Shown: positions 11,044 to 22,072 of the stretch, in pieces
How the letters are laid out: each line of letters starts with the position of its first letter
How positions within the stretch are numbered: the first letter of the stretch is position 1
Assembly: GCF_045679555.1 (NCBI RefSeq)
Contig: NC_092094.1
Location: 32,586,155-32,650,154, forward strand
DNA length: 64,000 nucleotides
Source of the DNA: Salvelinus alpinus
Lineage: Eukaryota > Chordata > Actinopteri > Salmoniformes > Salmonidae
Direction: 5' to 3'
Program-made: the position numbers and the translations under genes
The notes under the pieces: generated by a model
Seen by the model: the letters and a program-made list of their open reading frames with translations, nothing else
Told to the model about the DNA's origin: nothing
Databases searched by the model: none

Positions 11044-12183
11044 TAAACATGAACGGGCCAAAACGGACATGGCAGCAGGTCAAAATCAAATACAAGAACA
11101 TTCTGCAGAATGGTATGGTCCCTGACTAATATTTAACAAAGCACAAGCATATATTGTACCCAGAAGGTGCCTGCTCACACATTGTCTGTACTGTTTTAGC
11201 AGTGAAAAAGAATACCCACAGACAAGGCACGGGTGGTGGGTCACCAAAGGCTGACCTTACCCCAGCAGAGGACATGGCCTTGGAGCTAAATAAAGGCAGG
11301 CCCGTCTTAGAGGGGATCCCTGGGGGGAAAGAGACGAGCATAGGTTCCTCCCAAGATGCCACCCGCTTCATTCAAGGTATGTCCTTCCATCTCTACATGG
11401 GATACAACCACATTCATATTGAATCAATTTGGACTGTCTGACTTTGGTTTACCTATTGCCTTGCAGTGTCTGGCAGCACTGTGTTCCTGTTAGAGCCACC
11501 AGCACAAGCACCAGACGATGCTGATCCAGTGAGTACTCCATCAAAGGCATACTGTAGGCCTGGCATGTCTTGTCTACTAGCTTCAATATGAATCCGATTA
11601 AATGTGATAGGGTGAAGGCCCCAGCGCAGCAGCAACAGCACATGATGGAGACGATGATGAGGAGGAGACCATCTCTCTGGATTCCAGAAGGCATGAGGTA
11701 TCATGTTAAGACTGTGAAAGTACTATTTACTCTACAATGGTGAGGAGTCCTCATCAAAATCAAAAAATCTAATTTCTTTTACAGGACCCAGATGCTATAC
11801 AGTGGGAAAACCAGCCTGGCAACATAGTGCGTATTAATAAAAGGACACCACATCCTGCCAAATTCCAGCTGCGCTAATTGTATTGTGTTCACAGAGCTCA
11901 CAAGCTATCAGAAAGTTGTATGGCAACCACCTCCGGCGCCAAATAGAACTGGCAGACATAGACATTCAGTACAAGAAGAAAAAGATGGAAAATCTTGCAC
12001 TGGAGTCCGAAATAAAAAAGAGGACAATTAGGAAACTGGACCTTGAAATAAAAAAACTTGAGAGGGAGGTGAGATATGCCTTCAATGTACACTGTATGCT
12101 AACTGTAACACAAATGTATTATTCATTATTTTTCTTTCCTCCCCCAGCTCCAAGAAGATGACACAGCTCAAAATAAAAATTAG
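10591..12183 (+). CDS. Harbinger Myb/SANT-like DNA-binding protein, 8 exons, 268 aa
   Basis: Exons at 10591-10748, 11042-11112, 11200-11376, 11467-11528, 11611-11697, 11785-11826, 11895-12068 and 12148-12183. All introns are GT-AG and phases match, giving 268 codons plus stop. Residues 1-80 form a Myb/SANT-like trihelix domain with tryptophans at about 44 and 63 (KAWQSIADRLN; RTWQQVKIKYKNI). A Pro/Gly-rich linker follows, then an acidic run near 168-175 and a charged coiled coil near 205-260. In studied Harbinger elements the Myb-like partner imports the transposase into the nucleus and brings it to the element ends; that role is assigned by family. The first intron ends in a (TG)n tract. The ATG has a good context (accATGg). 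Gene models of this type are also called MSANTD4-like or NAIF1-like. Confidence 0.9.
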
Positions 12184-12403
12184 GTATATTCTCGTAAAGT
12201 CAAGTGAGCCATGACATATGAGCTCTTATTGTGAGCACACAGGACGGTGGCATCTTTCTAAGGTTTTTTTTATTTTCCCAGCAATCAGTACAACCAAGTC
12301 ATCGTTATAAGGCATCGCCCTCTTTTGCCCACCCCCCCAGCACCAGGTGTGGCCACTAGCCTATATGAAGGCCCAAAATTGTGTGTTCCTTTCTGCTCTG
12401 ACA

Positions 12404-13694
12404 ATGGCATGCCCATTCGTGCGAGATGTGGTGGATGAAGAAGCACTTGTGCTGAGGAGAGCCTTCAGGCGAGAAAGGGTCTTCAGGGACCGGTTGCACC
12501 CACTGGCCTTCCCTGATGACCATCTATATGAAAGATACAGGTTTTCTGCAGATGGCATCAGGTATCTATGCAGACTACTGGGTCCCAGGATTAAGCACCG
12601 CACTGCACGGAGCCATGCACTGAGTGTGGAGCAAATGGTTTGTGTGGCCTTGCGCTTTTTTGCTAGTGGAGCCTTCCTGTACTCAGTGGCGGATGCAGAA
12701 CAGCTGAACAAGGCCACAATTTGCCGCACAATAAGGAGTGTGTGTCTGGCTATCAAAGCATTAGCAGATGTCTTCATCTCCTTCCCTGGCCACAGAAGAC
12801 TCTGTGACATCAAAGAGGAGTTCTATAGGATTGCAGGTAAGAGGATCTACAAATTACAGGACAACTGTTAACACATAGTAGGATACTCATTACTTTGTGT
12901 GACAGGTTTCCCCAATGTCATTGGTGCAGTGGACTGCACACACATAAGGATAAAAGCCCCCTCAGGTGCCCATGAGGCCGATTTTGTGAATAGGAAATCC
13001 TTTCACAGCATTAATGTTCAGGTGAACATAACTTTTTGATATTGTCCATTGACGAACACTCTGCATTGCCAGTGATGTGCATTGATTGGTGTAATATTCC
13101 TCATCTTATGATTTCAGATGGTCTGCAATGCTGACTGTGTGATCAGCAATGTTGTGGCAAAATGGCCTGGCTCAGTCCATGACTCCAGAATCTTTCGGGC
13201 CTCTGAAATCTATCAGTGCCTATCACAAGGTAAGCCACACAACCCCTATTTATAACCATCATGGCTGTGTCAAGAATATCACTGTGTTTATGAGGTAGTA
13301 ATGATGAGATTTTGTGTTGACAGGTGAATTCTCTGGTGTGTTGCTGGGAGACAGGGGGTATGGCTGCCAGCCTTTTCTCCTGACACCTTTCACAGACCCC
13401 CAGGAAGCACAGCAGGCCTACAACCATGCCCATGCCAGGACCAGGGCCAGAGTTGAAATGACCTTTGGCCTCCTGAAGGCACGCTTTCACTGCCTTCACA
13501 AATTAAGGGTCAGCCCTGTTAGGGCATGTGATATTACTGTGGCTTGTGCTGTCCTCCACAATGTGGCCTGCCTGAGGAAGGAGAGGGCCCCCAGAGTGCC
13601 ACCAGCCATGGACTGGGACAATCCGGCAATCTTCCCTGATGACGACAGTGGTCGGCTGCTGAGGGACCAATATGTGTTGAATTATTTTAGTTAG
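12404..13694 (+). CDS. HARBI1-like Harbinger transposase, 4 exons, 343 aa
   Basis: Exons at 12404-12836, 12906-13021, 13118-13229 and 13324-13694. Donors are gtaaga, gtgaac and gtaagc and all acceptors end in AG; the joined frame has 343 codons and a TAG stop. The protein is the DDE nuclease of PIF/Harbinger (DDE_Tnp_4 type). Candidate catalytic acids are D154 (GAVDCTHI), D230 (LLGDRGYG) and E265 ([11 protein letters not shown]). The N-terminal half has a helix-turn-helix-like region (about 90-125, [16 protein letters not shown]). I chose the ATG at 12404 ([10 protein letters not shown]) because family members start like this; an in-frame ATG at 12347 adds 19 residues. It lies 220 bp downstream of the Myb-like gene on the same strand. 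No lesion was seen, so it may still be active or recently so. Confidence 0.92.
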
Positions 13695-14055
13695 TATGTG
13701 TGCTTTCAATTTTGGTTAAATATGTCCTGCGGTGGCAGAGGAATTTGTTTTTTTTTGGGTTCGTTTTTTGACGAATTTGGCCTCTTATGATGTTTGTGCG
13801 GTATACTGTGTGTAATACAAGGCTGCAGGGAGGCTACTGCATCCATTCATTTGTCTGTTCAGTTGATGTGTATGGATTTGTCCTGCATTTATTTTAGTGT
13901 GCAGACATGCAGGGTGTGTTATATATAGACCTTTGAATGTGTATGTATCATTTTGTATAATATGCTTGGATTCTGTGCTTTCCATCTTGTAGAGTCACTG
14001 TGACTTCAGTTTCGAAAGGAGCTGATGGTTTACCTGCTTTGTTTTGTCCTTATTC

Positions 14056-14061
14056 AATAAA
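14056..14061 (+). terminator. Candidate poly(A) signal of the Harbinger transposase
   Basis: AATAAA about 360 bp after the stop codon, the first such hexamer downstream on this strand. It is followed by a GT-rich stretch (tgttacacattgtgttttta) that would suit a cleavage/polyadenylation site. Confidence 0.5.
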
Positions 14062-14820
14062 GGAACATAATGTTACACATTGTGTTTTTATATTCATATG
14101 GAATGTGTATTTGTTTATATGACAGAGTACTAGGGCCACACTGAAGAAAAAGGATAAAGTCATACATTTATGAGGCTGGTTCTTTCTGCAGAAAAGCTAC
14201 ATATTGTTTTTACAGTTTTGATACTTATGACAATGTGATACTTAATATTCTGGCACATCAGCATGTCTTTGTTTATGAAACCATACTGAAGTACAATTTC
14301 ACGAAATGCCCCACATCTGTCATTTTAACAACTGTCCTCCTTTAAAACAACTGGTTACAATATTATGACTTGTGTTTTTTTCCCCTCTGTGGCCCTAATA
14401 TTCTATCATTTTATATATAGCCTTATAGTCTATGGGAAACTAAATTATCTAATGATAGCAACATCATCTAAAAATCATTTTTTATCCAAAATCATTGAAA
14501 TTAATGATCACAAACGTTTAAATAATAACAGTGGGTCTAGTTATATGTGATAACAATGTATAGTGAGCAGTGAAATAACTATTGGTTTCCATTTGTGGTG
14601 ACTGCTGACTGACATTAGGGATGAGATTAAATAGATCCTGGAATTTAGCCTGGTCTGGAGCAGGCTAGCTCCACAGAATAAATCTCCATGGTAATTTATA
14701 CCATAACATATCCTCCTGCCCCCTATCCATCTTTAGTGCAACCGGATTACGGATCAATTGAGCCAGGATCACCAAGATATCCTGGCTTAATCCCTTATCC
14801 TAGTTTTGTGCAACAGGCCC

Positions 14821-15074
14821 CTGGTCTGTCGGCTGGAAAGTTTATCCAAGTCTCTTTCTCTCTTTCTGTTTCCCTGAAGTCTTTCTTGGTTAGAATGGAT
14901 ACCTCAGAGTACCTTTCAGAAATGTTCTCATAGAATAGATGTTTCAGCGGTTGTTGGTATTCTTGTCCTCGGTTTATGTCATTTCTAGCTGCAGACTAGT
15001 ACTTCGTATCTAAGATTTGCTCTTATTCTGTAGGGATCGATAGTCTCAGAGTTGAACCATTTCCAGCCATGTAG
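14821..15074. repeat. Middle part of the split host repeat
   Basis: Non-coding sequence between the right end of the Harbinger and the start of the LINE. The last six bases, ATGTAG (15069-15074), are the left copy of the LINE target duplication. Confidence 0.5.
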
Positions 15075-15077
15075 GGT

Positions 15078-17701
15078 GCAGGCCAGGGTGCAGGCCAGGC
15101 AGCAGGCTGTTAGCCAACCTGCCAGCTTAGTGGAGTCTGCCAATAGCACAGTCAGTGTAGTCAGCTCAGCCATCCCCATTGAGACTGTGTCTGTGCCTCG
15201 ACCTAGGTTGGGCAAAACTAAACATGGCGGTGTTCGCCTTAGCAATCTCACTAGGATAAAGACCTCCTCCATTCCTGCCATTATTGAAAGAGATCGTGAT
15301 ACCTCACATCTCAAAATAGGGTTACTTAATGTTAGATCCCTCACTTCAAAGGCAGTTATAGTCAATTAACTAATCACTGATCATAATCTTGATGTGATTG
15401 GCCTGACTGAAACATGGCTTAAGCCTGATGAATTTACTGTGTTAAATGAGGCCTCACCTCCTGGTTACACTAGTGACCATATCCCCCGTGCATCCCGCAA
15501 AGGCGGAGGTGTTGCTAACATTTACGATAGCAAATTTCAATTTACAAAAAAAAATATGACGTTTTCGTCTTTTGAGCTTCTAGTCATGAAATCTATGCAG
15601 CCTACTCAATCACTTTTTATAGCTACTGTTTATAGGTCTCCTGGGCCATATACAGCGTTCCTCTCTGAGTTCCCTGAATTCCTATCAGACCTTGTAGTCA
15701 TAGCAGATCATATTTTATTTTTTGGTGATTTTAATATTCATATGGAGAAGTCCACAGACCCACTCCAAAAGGCTTTCGGAGCCATCATCGACTCAGTGGG
15801 TTTTGTCCAACATGTCTCTGGACCTACTCACTGCCACAGTCATACTCTGGACCTAGTTTTGTCCCATGGAATAAATGTTGTAGATCTTAATGTTTTTCCT
15901 CATAATCCTGGACTATCGGACCACCATTTTATTACGTTTGCAATCGCAACAAATAATCTGCTCAGACCCCAACCAAGGAGCATCAAAAGTCGTGCTATAA
16001 ATTCTCAGACAACACAAAAATTCCTTGACGCCCTTCCAGACTCCTTCTGCCTACCCAAGGACGTCAGAGGACAAAAATCAGTTAACCACCTAACTGAGGA
16101 ACTCAATTTAACCTTGCGCAATACCCTAGATGCAGTTGCACCCCTAAAAACGAAAAACATTTGTCATAAGAAACTAGCTCCCTGGTATACAGAAAATACC
16201 CGAGCTTTGAAGCAAGCTTCCAGAAAATTGGAACGGAAATGGCGCCACACCAAACTGGAAGTCTTCCGACTAGCTTGGAAAGACAGTACCGTGCAGTACC
16301 GAAGAGCCCTCACTGCTGCTCGATCATCCTACTTTTCCAACTTAATTGAGGAAAATAAGAACAATCCAAAATTTATTTTTGATACTGTTGCAAAGCTAAC
16401 TAAAAAGCAGCATTCCCCAAGAGAGGATGGCTTTCACTTCAGCAGTAATAAATTCATGAACTTCTTTGAGGAAAAAATCATGATCATTAGAAAGCAAATT
16501 ACGGACTCCTCTTTAAATCTGCATATTCCTCCAGGGCTTAGCTGTCCTGGATCTGCACAGCTCTGCAAGGGCCTGGGATCGGGAGAGACACTTAAGTGTT
16601 TTAGTACTATATCTCTTGACACAATGATGAAAATAATCATGGCCTCTAAACCTTCAAGCTGCATACTGGATCCTATTCCTACTAAACTACTGAAAGAGCT
16701 GCTTCCTGTGCTTGGCCCTCCTATGTTCAACATAATAAACGGCTCTCTATCCACCGGATGTGTACCAAACTCACTAAAAGTGGCAGTAATAAAGCCTCTC
16801 TTGAAAAAGCCAAACCTTGACCCGGAAAATATAAAAAACTATCGGCCTATATCGAATCTTCCATTCCATTCCAGCTTTTTCAAAAATTGAAAAAGCTGTT
16901 GCGCAGCAACTCACTGCCTTCCTGAAGACAAACAATGTATACGAAATGCTTCAGTCTGGTTTTAGACCCCATCATAGCACTGAGACTGCACTTGTGAAGG
17001 TGGTAAATGACCTTTTAATGGCGTCATGCCGAGGCTCTGCATCTGTCCTCGTGCTACTAGACCTTAGTGCTGCCTTTGACACCATCGATCACCACATTCT
17101 TTTGGAGAGACTGGAAACCCAAATTGGTCTACATGGACAAGTTCTAGCCTGGTTTAGATCTTACCTGTCGGAAAGATATCAGTTTGTCTCTGTGAATGGT
17201 TTGTCCTCTGACAAATCAACTGTACATTTCGGTGTTCCACAAGGTTCCGTTTTAGGACCACTATTGTTTTCACTATATATTTTACCTCTTGGGGATGTTA
17301 TTCGAAAACATAATGTTAACTTTCACTGCTATGCGGATGACACACAGCTGTACATTTCAATGAAACATGGTGAAGCTCCAAAATTGCCCTCGCTAGAAGC
17401 CTGTGTTTCAGACATAAGGAAGTGGATGGCTGCAAACTTTCTACTTTTAAACTCGGACAAAACAGAGATGCTTGTTCTAGAGTTGGTCCTGCCGTACATA
17501 CCTATACGTACGCTACGGTCACAAGACGCAGGCCTCCTAATTGTCCCTAGAATTTCTAAGCAAACAGCGGGAGGCAGGGCTTTCTCCTATAGATCTCCAT
17601 TTTTATGGAACGGTCTGCCTACCCATGTGAGAGACGCAGACTCGGTCTCAACCTTTAAGTCTTTACTGAAGACTTATCTCTTCAGTAGGTCATATGATTG
17701 A
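15078..17701 (+). pseudogene. LINE endonuclease-reverse transcriptase polyprotein, three lesions
   Basis: The first part reads an AP-type endonuclease (LNVRSL near 15325; DVIGLTETWL near 15391-15420; FFGDFNIH near 15718; GLSDHHFITF near 15910), which nicks target DNA. The second reads the [14 protein letters not shown] at about 17059, [13 protein letters not shown] at 17231 and YADDTQLY at 17332, the catalytic aspartates being present. Lesions seen: an in-frame TAA at 15367-15369; a frameshift near 16870-16890 that joins two frames; and a jump near 17483 from MLVLE directly to LVLPYIP, which removes what in relatives is the RT thumb and following region (size estimated from the family as several hundred bp). 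Stop at 17699-17701. Confidence 0.85.
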
Positions 17702-18249
17702 GTGTAGTCTGGCCCAGGAGTGTGAAGGTGAACGGAAAGGCTCTGGAGCAACGAACCGCCCTTGCTGTCTCTGCCTGGCCGGTTCCCCTCTCTCCACTGG
17801 GATTCTCTGCCTCTAACCCTATTACAGGGGCTGAGTCACTGGCTTACTGGTGCTCTTTCATTCCGTCCCTGGGAGGGGTGCGTCACTTGAGTGGGTTGAA
17901 TTACTGACGTGATCTTCCTGTCTGGGTTGGCGCCCCCCCTTGGTTTGTGCTGTGGTGGAGATCTTTGTGGGCTATACTCGGCCTTGTCTCAGGATTGTAA
18001 GTTGGTGGTTGAAGATATCCCTCTAGTGGTGTGGGGGCTGTGCTTTGGCAAAGTGGGTGGGGTTATATCCTTCCTGTTTGGCCCTGTCCGGGGGTTTCTT
18101 CTGATGGGGCCACAGTGTCTCCTGACCCCTCCTGTCTCAGCCTCCAGTATTTATGCTGCAGTAGTTTATGTGTCGGGGGGCTAGGGTCAGTTGGTTATAC
18201 CTGGAGTACTTCTCCTATCTTATCCAGTGTCCTGTGTGAATTTAAGTAT

Positions 18250-19100
18250 GCTCTCTCTAATTCTCTCGTTCTCTCTTTCTTTCTCTCTCTCGGAGAACCT
18301 GAGCCCTAGGACCATACGTCACGGCAAACCGGGCATGATGACTCCTTGCTGTCCCCAGTCCGCCTGGCCTTGCTGCTATTCCAGTTTCAGCTGTTCTGCC
18401 TGCGGTTATGGAACCCCTACCTGTCCCAGACCTGCTGTTTTCAACTCTTAATGATCGGCTATGAAAAGCCAACTGATATTTATTCCTGATTATTATTTGA
18501 CCATGCTTGTCATTTATGAACATTTTGAAAATCTTGGCTCTCTCTAATTCTCTCCTTCTCTCTTTCTTTCTCTCTCTCGGAGGACCTGAGCCCTAGGACC
18601 ATACGTCACGGCAAACCGGGCATGATGACTCCTTGCTGTCCCCAGTCCGCCTGGCCTTGCTGCTATTCCAGTTTCAGCTGTTCTGCCTGCGGTTATGGAA
18701 CCCCTACCTGTCCCAGACCTGCTGTTTTCAACTCTTAATGATCGGCTATGAAAAGCCAACTGATATTTATTCCTGATTATTATTTGACCATGCTTGTCAT
18801 TTATGAACATTTTGAAAATCTTGGCTCTCTCTAATTCTCTCTTTCTTTCTCTCTCTCGGAGGACCTGAGCCCTAGGACCATACATCAGGACTACCGGGCA
18901 TGATGACTCCTTGCTGTCCCCAGTCCACCTGGCCTTGCTGCTATTCCAGTTTCAACTGTTCTGCCTGCGGTTATGGAACCGCCACCTGTCCCAGACCTGC
19001 TATTTTCAACTCTTAATGATCGGCTATGAAAAGCCAACTGAAAATTATTCATGATTATTATTTGACCATGCTTGTCACCTATGAATATTTTGAACATCTT
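18250..19100 (+). repeat. Three tandem ~285-bp units in LINE 3' UTR
   Basis: The phrase cctgagccctaggaccata starts at 18298, 18585 and 18864, giving spacings of 287 and 279 bp. Each unit has a CT-rich start and a block ending near ttatttgaccatgcttgtca. The copies are close to identical except for small changes in the third. Confidence 0.95.
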
Positions 19101-19352
19101 GGCATAGTTCTGTTATAATCTCCACCCGGCACAGCCAGAAGAGGACTGGCCACCCCTCATAGCCTGGTTCCTCTCTAGGTTTCTTCCTAGGTTTTGGCCT
19201 TTCTAGGGAGTTTTTCCTAGCCACCGTGCTTCTATACCTGCATTGCTTGCTGTTTGGGGTTTTAGGCTGGGTTTCTGTACAGCACTTCGAGATATTAGCT
19301 GATGTACGAAGGGCTATATAAAATAAACTTGATTTGATTTGATTTGATGTAG

Positions 19353-19980
19353 CCAATGCTCCACGTGGAATGGTTTTCTAATCGTGGTACTCAAACCTGT
19401 GCCACCTCAGTTTACATCGAGGTATGCGTGGTCTTAACTATTTGCAATCACAGCCCACGCTGTAGGTTTGCTTAGTCTGAAGAGGATTTTCGTAGGAGGG
19501 GCTTTTATTTGTAACAGTAGAAGAGGGCGATTCCATGACGCCAGATCATGTCTGTGCTCACGGGGGCGTGGCCGCTGACTAGTTAAACTTTACAAGGAAT
19601 ACAATTCTCTCAAAATGAAAGGTTAACATCACATTACATGTGCACATTACATTACATAATTTCACAAATAGTTTCATCTTTACTCATTAATTTTATACAA
19701 TAAGTAGATGCAAACACCATAATTGAGAAATGTACACATTCAGATATATAGTTATGTGTGTTTCCAGTCCATCATGAGATCACCAAATGAAACACACTCA
19801 ACACAACTGTCCCTTAAGTGTCCACGGACCATTCCCACACTCTCAAAGGTGGACATATTGTTTAAAACTCCCATTTTGGGGATTTAGGAGTTTGGCCAAG
19901 TGAAATCCCTTGTTCATTCTGTGGTCTTGCTCTCTGCATGAACAGGGGGACAGTCTCCGCCAGGAATTTACGACCTGAGA
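19353..19980. repeat. Right part of the split host repeat
   Basis: Non-coding; begins just after the LINE target duplication and ends where the reversed LINE tail (gatcaaatcaaatcaaag) starts. Class not determined. Confidence 0.45.
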
Positions 19981-20504
19981 TCAAATCAAATCAAAGTTTA
20001 TTTGTCACGTGCGCCAAATACAACAAGTGTAGACCTTACAGTGAAATGCTTACTTACAGGTTCTAACCAATAGTGCAAAAAAGGTATTAGGTGAACAATA
20101 GGTAGGTAAATAAATAAAACAACAGTAAAAAGACAGGCTATATACAGTAGTGAGGCTATAAAAGTAGCGAGGCTACATACAGACACTGGTTAGTAAGGCT
20201 GATTGAGGTAGTATGTACATGTAGATATGGTTAAAGTGACTATACATATATGATAAACAGAGAGTAGCAGTAGCGTAAAAGAGGGGTTGGCGGGTGGTGG
20301 GTGGGACGCAATGCAGATAGCCCGTTTAGCCAATGTGCGGGAGCACTGGTTGGTCGGCCCAATTGAGGAAGTATGTACATGAATGTATAGTTAAAGTGAC
20401 TATGCATATACAATAAACATTCAGTATGATAACAAAACCTGGGCGTAGGAGAGAGTGAGAGAGGGGGAAGCCACAATCTACACCCAGAAAGGGCCACATC
20501 ATGA
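19981..20504 (-). mobile_element. LINE 3' end, reversed
   Basis: Starts with tcaaatcaaatcaaag, the complement of a (TTTGATT)n tail, then runs through a repeat-rich UTR with two related phrases (gtatgtacatgtagatatgg and gtatgtacatgaatgtatag) spaced about 160 bp. A forward copy of the same tail type is at 53862-54030. Confidence 0.7.
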
Positions 20505-20691
20505 CAGTACTGTTCTTGTTGAATGTCCTTTCCTATAAGCATACTGAATGTCTGTCAATTTGTTTACTGTAAAATACCATTGGATCTGGTCAAACACCAT
20601 TTTTTTCAAAACTTCACTCAAAGTTGGTAACAGGCTGATTGGTCGACTATTTGAGCCAGTAAAGGGGGCTTTACTATTCTTATGTGTGAGT
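20505..20691 (-). pseudogene. LINE RT fragment, first piece of a split copy
   Basis: The minus strand reads through a region preceding RT motif A (RPISLLP-type block, then a conserved VFDQIQ-like stretch). It stops at the point where the forward LINE at 20696-22068 begins and appears to resume at 22073, so one older reversed LINE has been split. Confidence 0.6.
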
Positions 20692-20695
20692 TCAG

Positions 20696-22068
20696 TGTGT
20701 CAAATCGGAGGGCCTGTTGTCCGGACCTCTGACAGTCTCTATGGGTGTGCCACAGGGTTCAATTCTCGGGCCGACTCTCTTTTCTGTATACATCAATGAT
20801 GTTGCTCTTGCTGCTGGTGATTCTCTGATCCACCTCTACGCAGACGACACCATTCTGTATACTTCTGGCCCCTCCTTGGACACTGTGTTAACTAACCTCC
20901 AGACGAGCTTCAATGCCATACAACTCTCCTTCCGTGGCCTCCAACTGCTCTTAAACGCAAGTAAAACTAAATGCATGCTATTCAATCGATCACTGCCCGC
21001 ACCTGCTCGCCCGTCCAGCATCACTTCTCTGGACGGCTCTGACTTAGAATACGTGGACAACTACAAATACCTGGGTGTCTGGTTAGACTGTAAACTCTCC
21101 TTCCAGACTCACATTAAGCATCTCCAATCCAAAATTAAATCTAGAATCGGCTTCCTATTTCGCAACAAAGCATCCTTCACTCATGCTGCCAAACATACCC
21201 TCGTAAAACTGACCATCCTACCGATCCTCGACTTCGGTGATGTCATCTATAAAATAGCCTCCAACACTCTACTCAACAAATTGGATGCAGTCTATCACAG
21301 TGCCATCCGTTTTGTCACCAAAACCCCATACACTACCCACCATTGTGACCTGTACGCTCTCGTTGGTTGGCCCTCGCTTCATACTCGTCGCCAAACCCAC
21401 TGGCTACAGGTTATCTACAAGTCTCTGCTAGGTAAAGCCCCGCCTTATCTCAGCTCACTGGTCACCATAGCAGCACCCACTCGTAGCACGCACTCCAGTA
21501 GGTATATCTCACTGGTCACCCCCAAAGCCAATTCCTCCTTTGGTCGTCTTTCCTTCCAGTTCTCTGCTGCCCATGACTGGAACGAATTTGCAAAAATCAC
21601 TGAAGCTGGAGACTCACATCTCCCTCACTAGCTTTAAACACCAGCTGTCAGAGCAGCTTACAGATCACTGCACCTGTACATAGCCCATCTGTAAACAGCC
21701 CATCTATCTACCTACCTCATCCCCATACTGGTATTTATTTATTTATTTTGCTCCTTTGCACCCCAGTATCTCTACCTGCACATTCATCTTCTGCCGATCT
21801 ACCATTCCAGTGTTTAATTGCAATATTGTCATTACTTCGCCACCATGGCATATTTATTTCCTTAACTTACCTCATTTGCACTCACTGTATATAGACTTTT
21901 TGTTTTCTTTTGTTCTACTGTATTATTGACTGTATGTTTTGTTTATTCCATGTGTAACTCTGTGTTGTTGTATGTGTCGAATTGCTACGCCAGGTCGCAG
22001 TTGCAAATGAGAACTTGTTTTCAACTAGCCTACCTGGTTAAATAAAGGTGAAATAAAATAAATAAAAA
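20696..22068 (+). mobile_element. 5'-truncated LINE inserted in the reversed LINE
   Basis: Encodes the C-terminal half of an RT and ends acctggttaaataaagg followed by an A-rich tail. A short duplication, ATGT, is seen on both sides (20692-20695; 22069-22072). A second copy of the same family is at 37579-38777. Confidence 0.8.
20717..21631 (+). pseudogene. LINE RT C-terminal half, 304 codons open
   Basis: Contains [20 protein letters not shown], the active-site block [15 protein letters not shown], and a thumb/C-terminal region ([28 protein letters not shown]). No endonuclease or RT fingers are present, so it is a truncated copy even though this stretch is open. The frame ends early compared with the family pattern because of a 1-base change in the EFAKITEAG region (expected to continue into a SFKHQLSEQL-like tail in another frame at 21627-21660). 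Confidence 0.85.
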
Positions 22069-22072
22069 ATGT

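Larger units (their letters stand above)
10367..14820 (+). mobile_element. PIF/Harbinger DNA transposon, two intact genes
   Basis: The ends are inverted repeats: gggcctgttgcacaaaagta at 10367 and, reversed, gggcctgttgcacaaaacta from 14820, with one difference in 21 bp. Subterminal blocks also mirror each other (attaagccagg near 10500; cctggcttaat near 14781). Flanking triplets are CCG and CTG, compatible with a 3-bp target duplication that has one change. Inside are two plus-strand genes, a Myb/SANT-like protein and a HARBI1-like transposase, both with GT-AG introns and open throughout. Length 4454 bp. It sits in a host repeat whose halves resume on either side. Confidence 0.93.
15075..19346 (+). 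mobile_element. Near full-length LINE (non-LTR retrotransposon)
   Basis: 4.27 kb flanked by the 6-bp duplication ATGTAG (15069-15074; 19347-19352). It encodes an endonuclease and a reverse transcriptase, has a 3' UTR holding three tandem ~285-bp units, and ends in (GATTT)n, a microsatellite tail of the kind used by L2/CR1/Rex-type LINEs instead of poly(A). The clade call is by motif only. It is inactive because of a nonsense codon, a frameshift and an internal deletion. Confidence 0.85.

Noticed and set aside
12347-12403. Start of the Harbinger transposase at 12347
   Set aside because: In frame, but the extra 19 residues do not resemble family N-termini and the region looks like 5' UTR; kept as an alternative.
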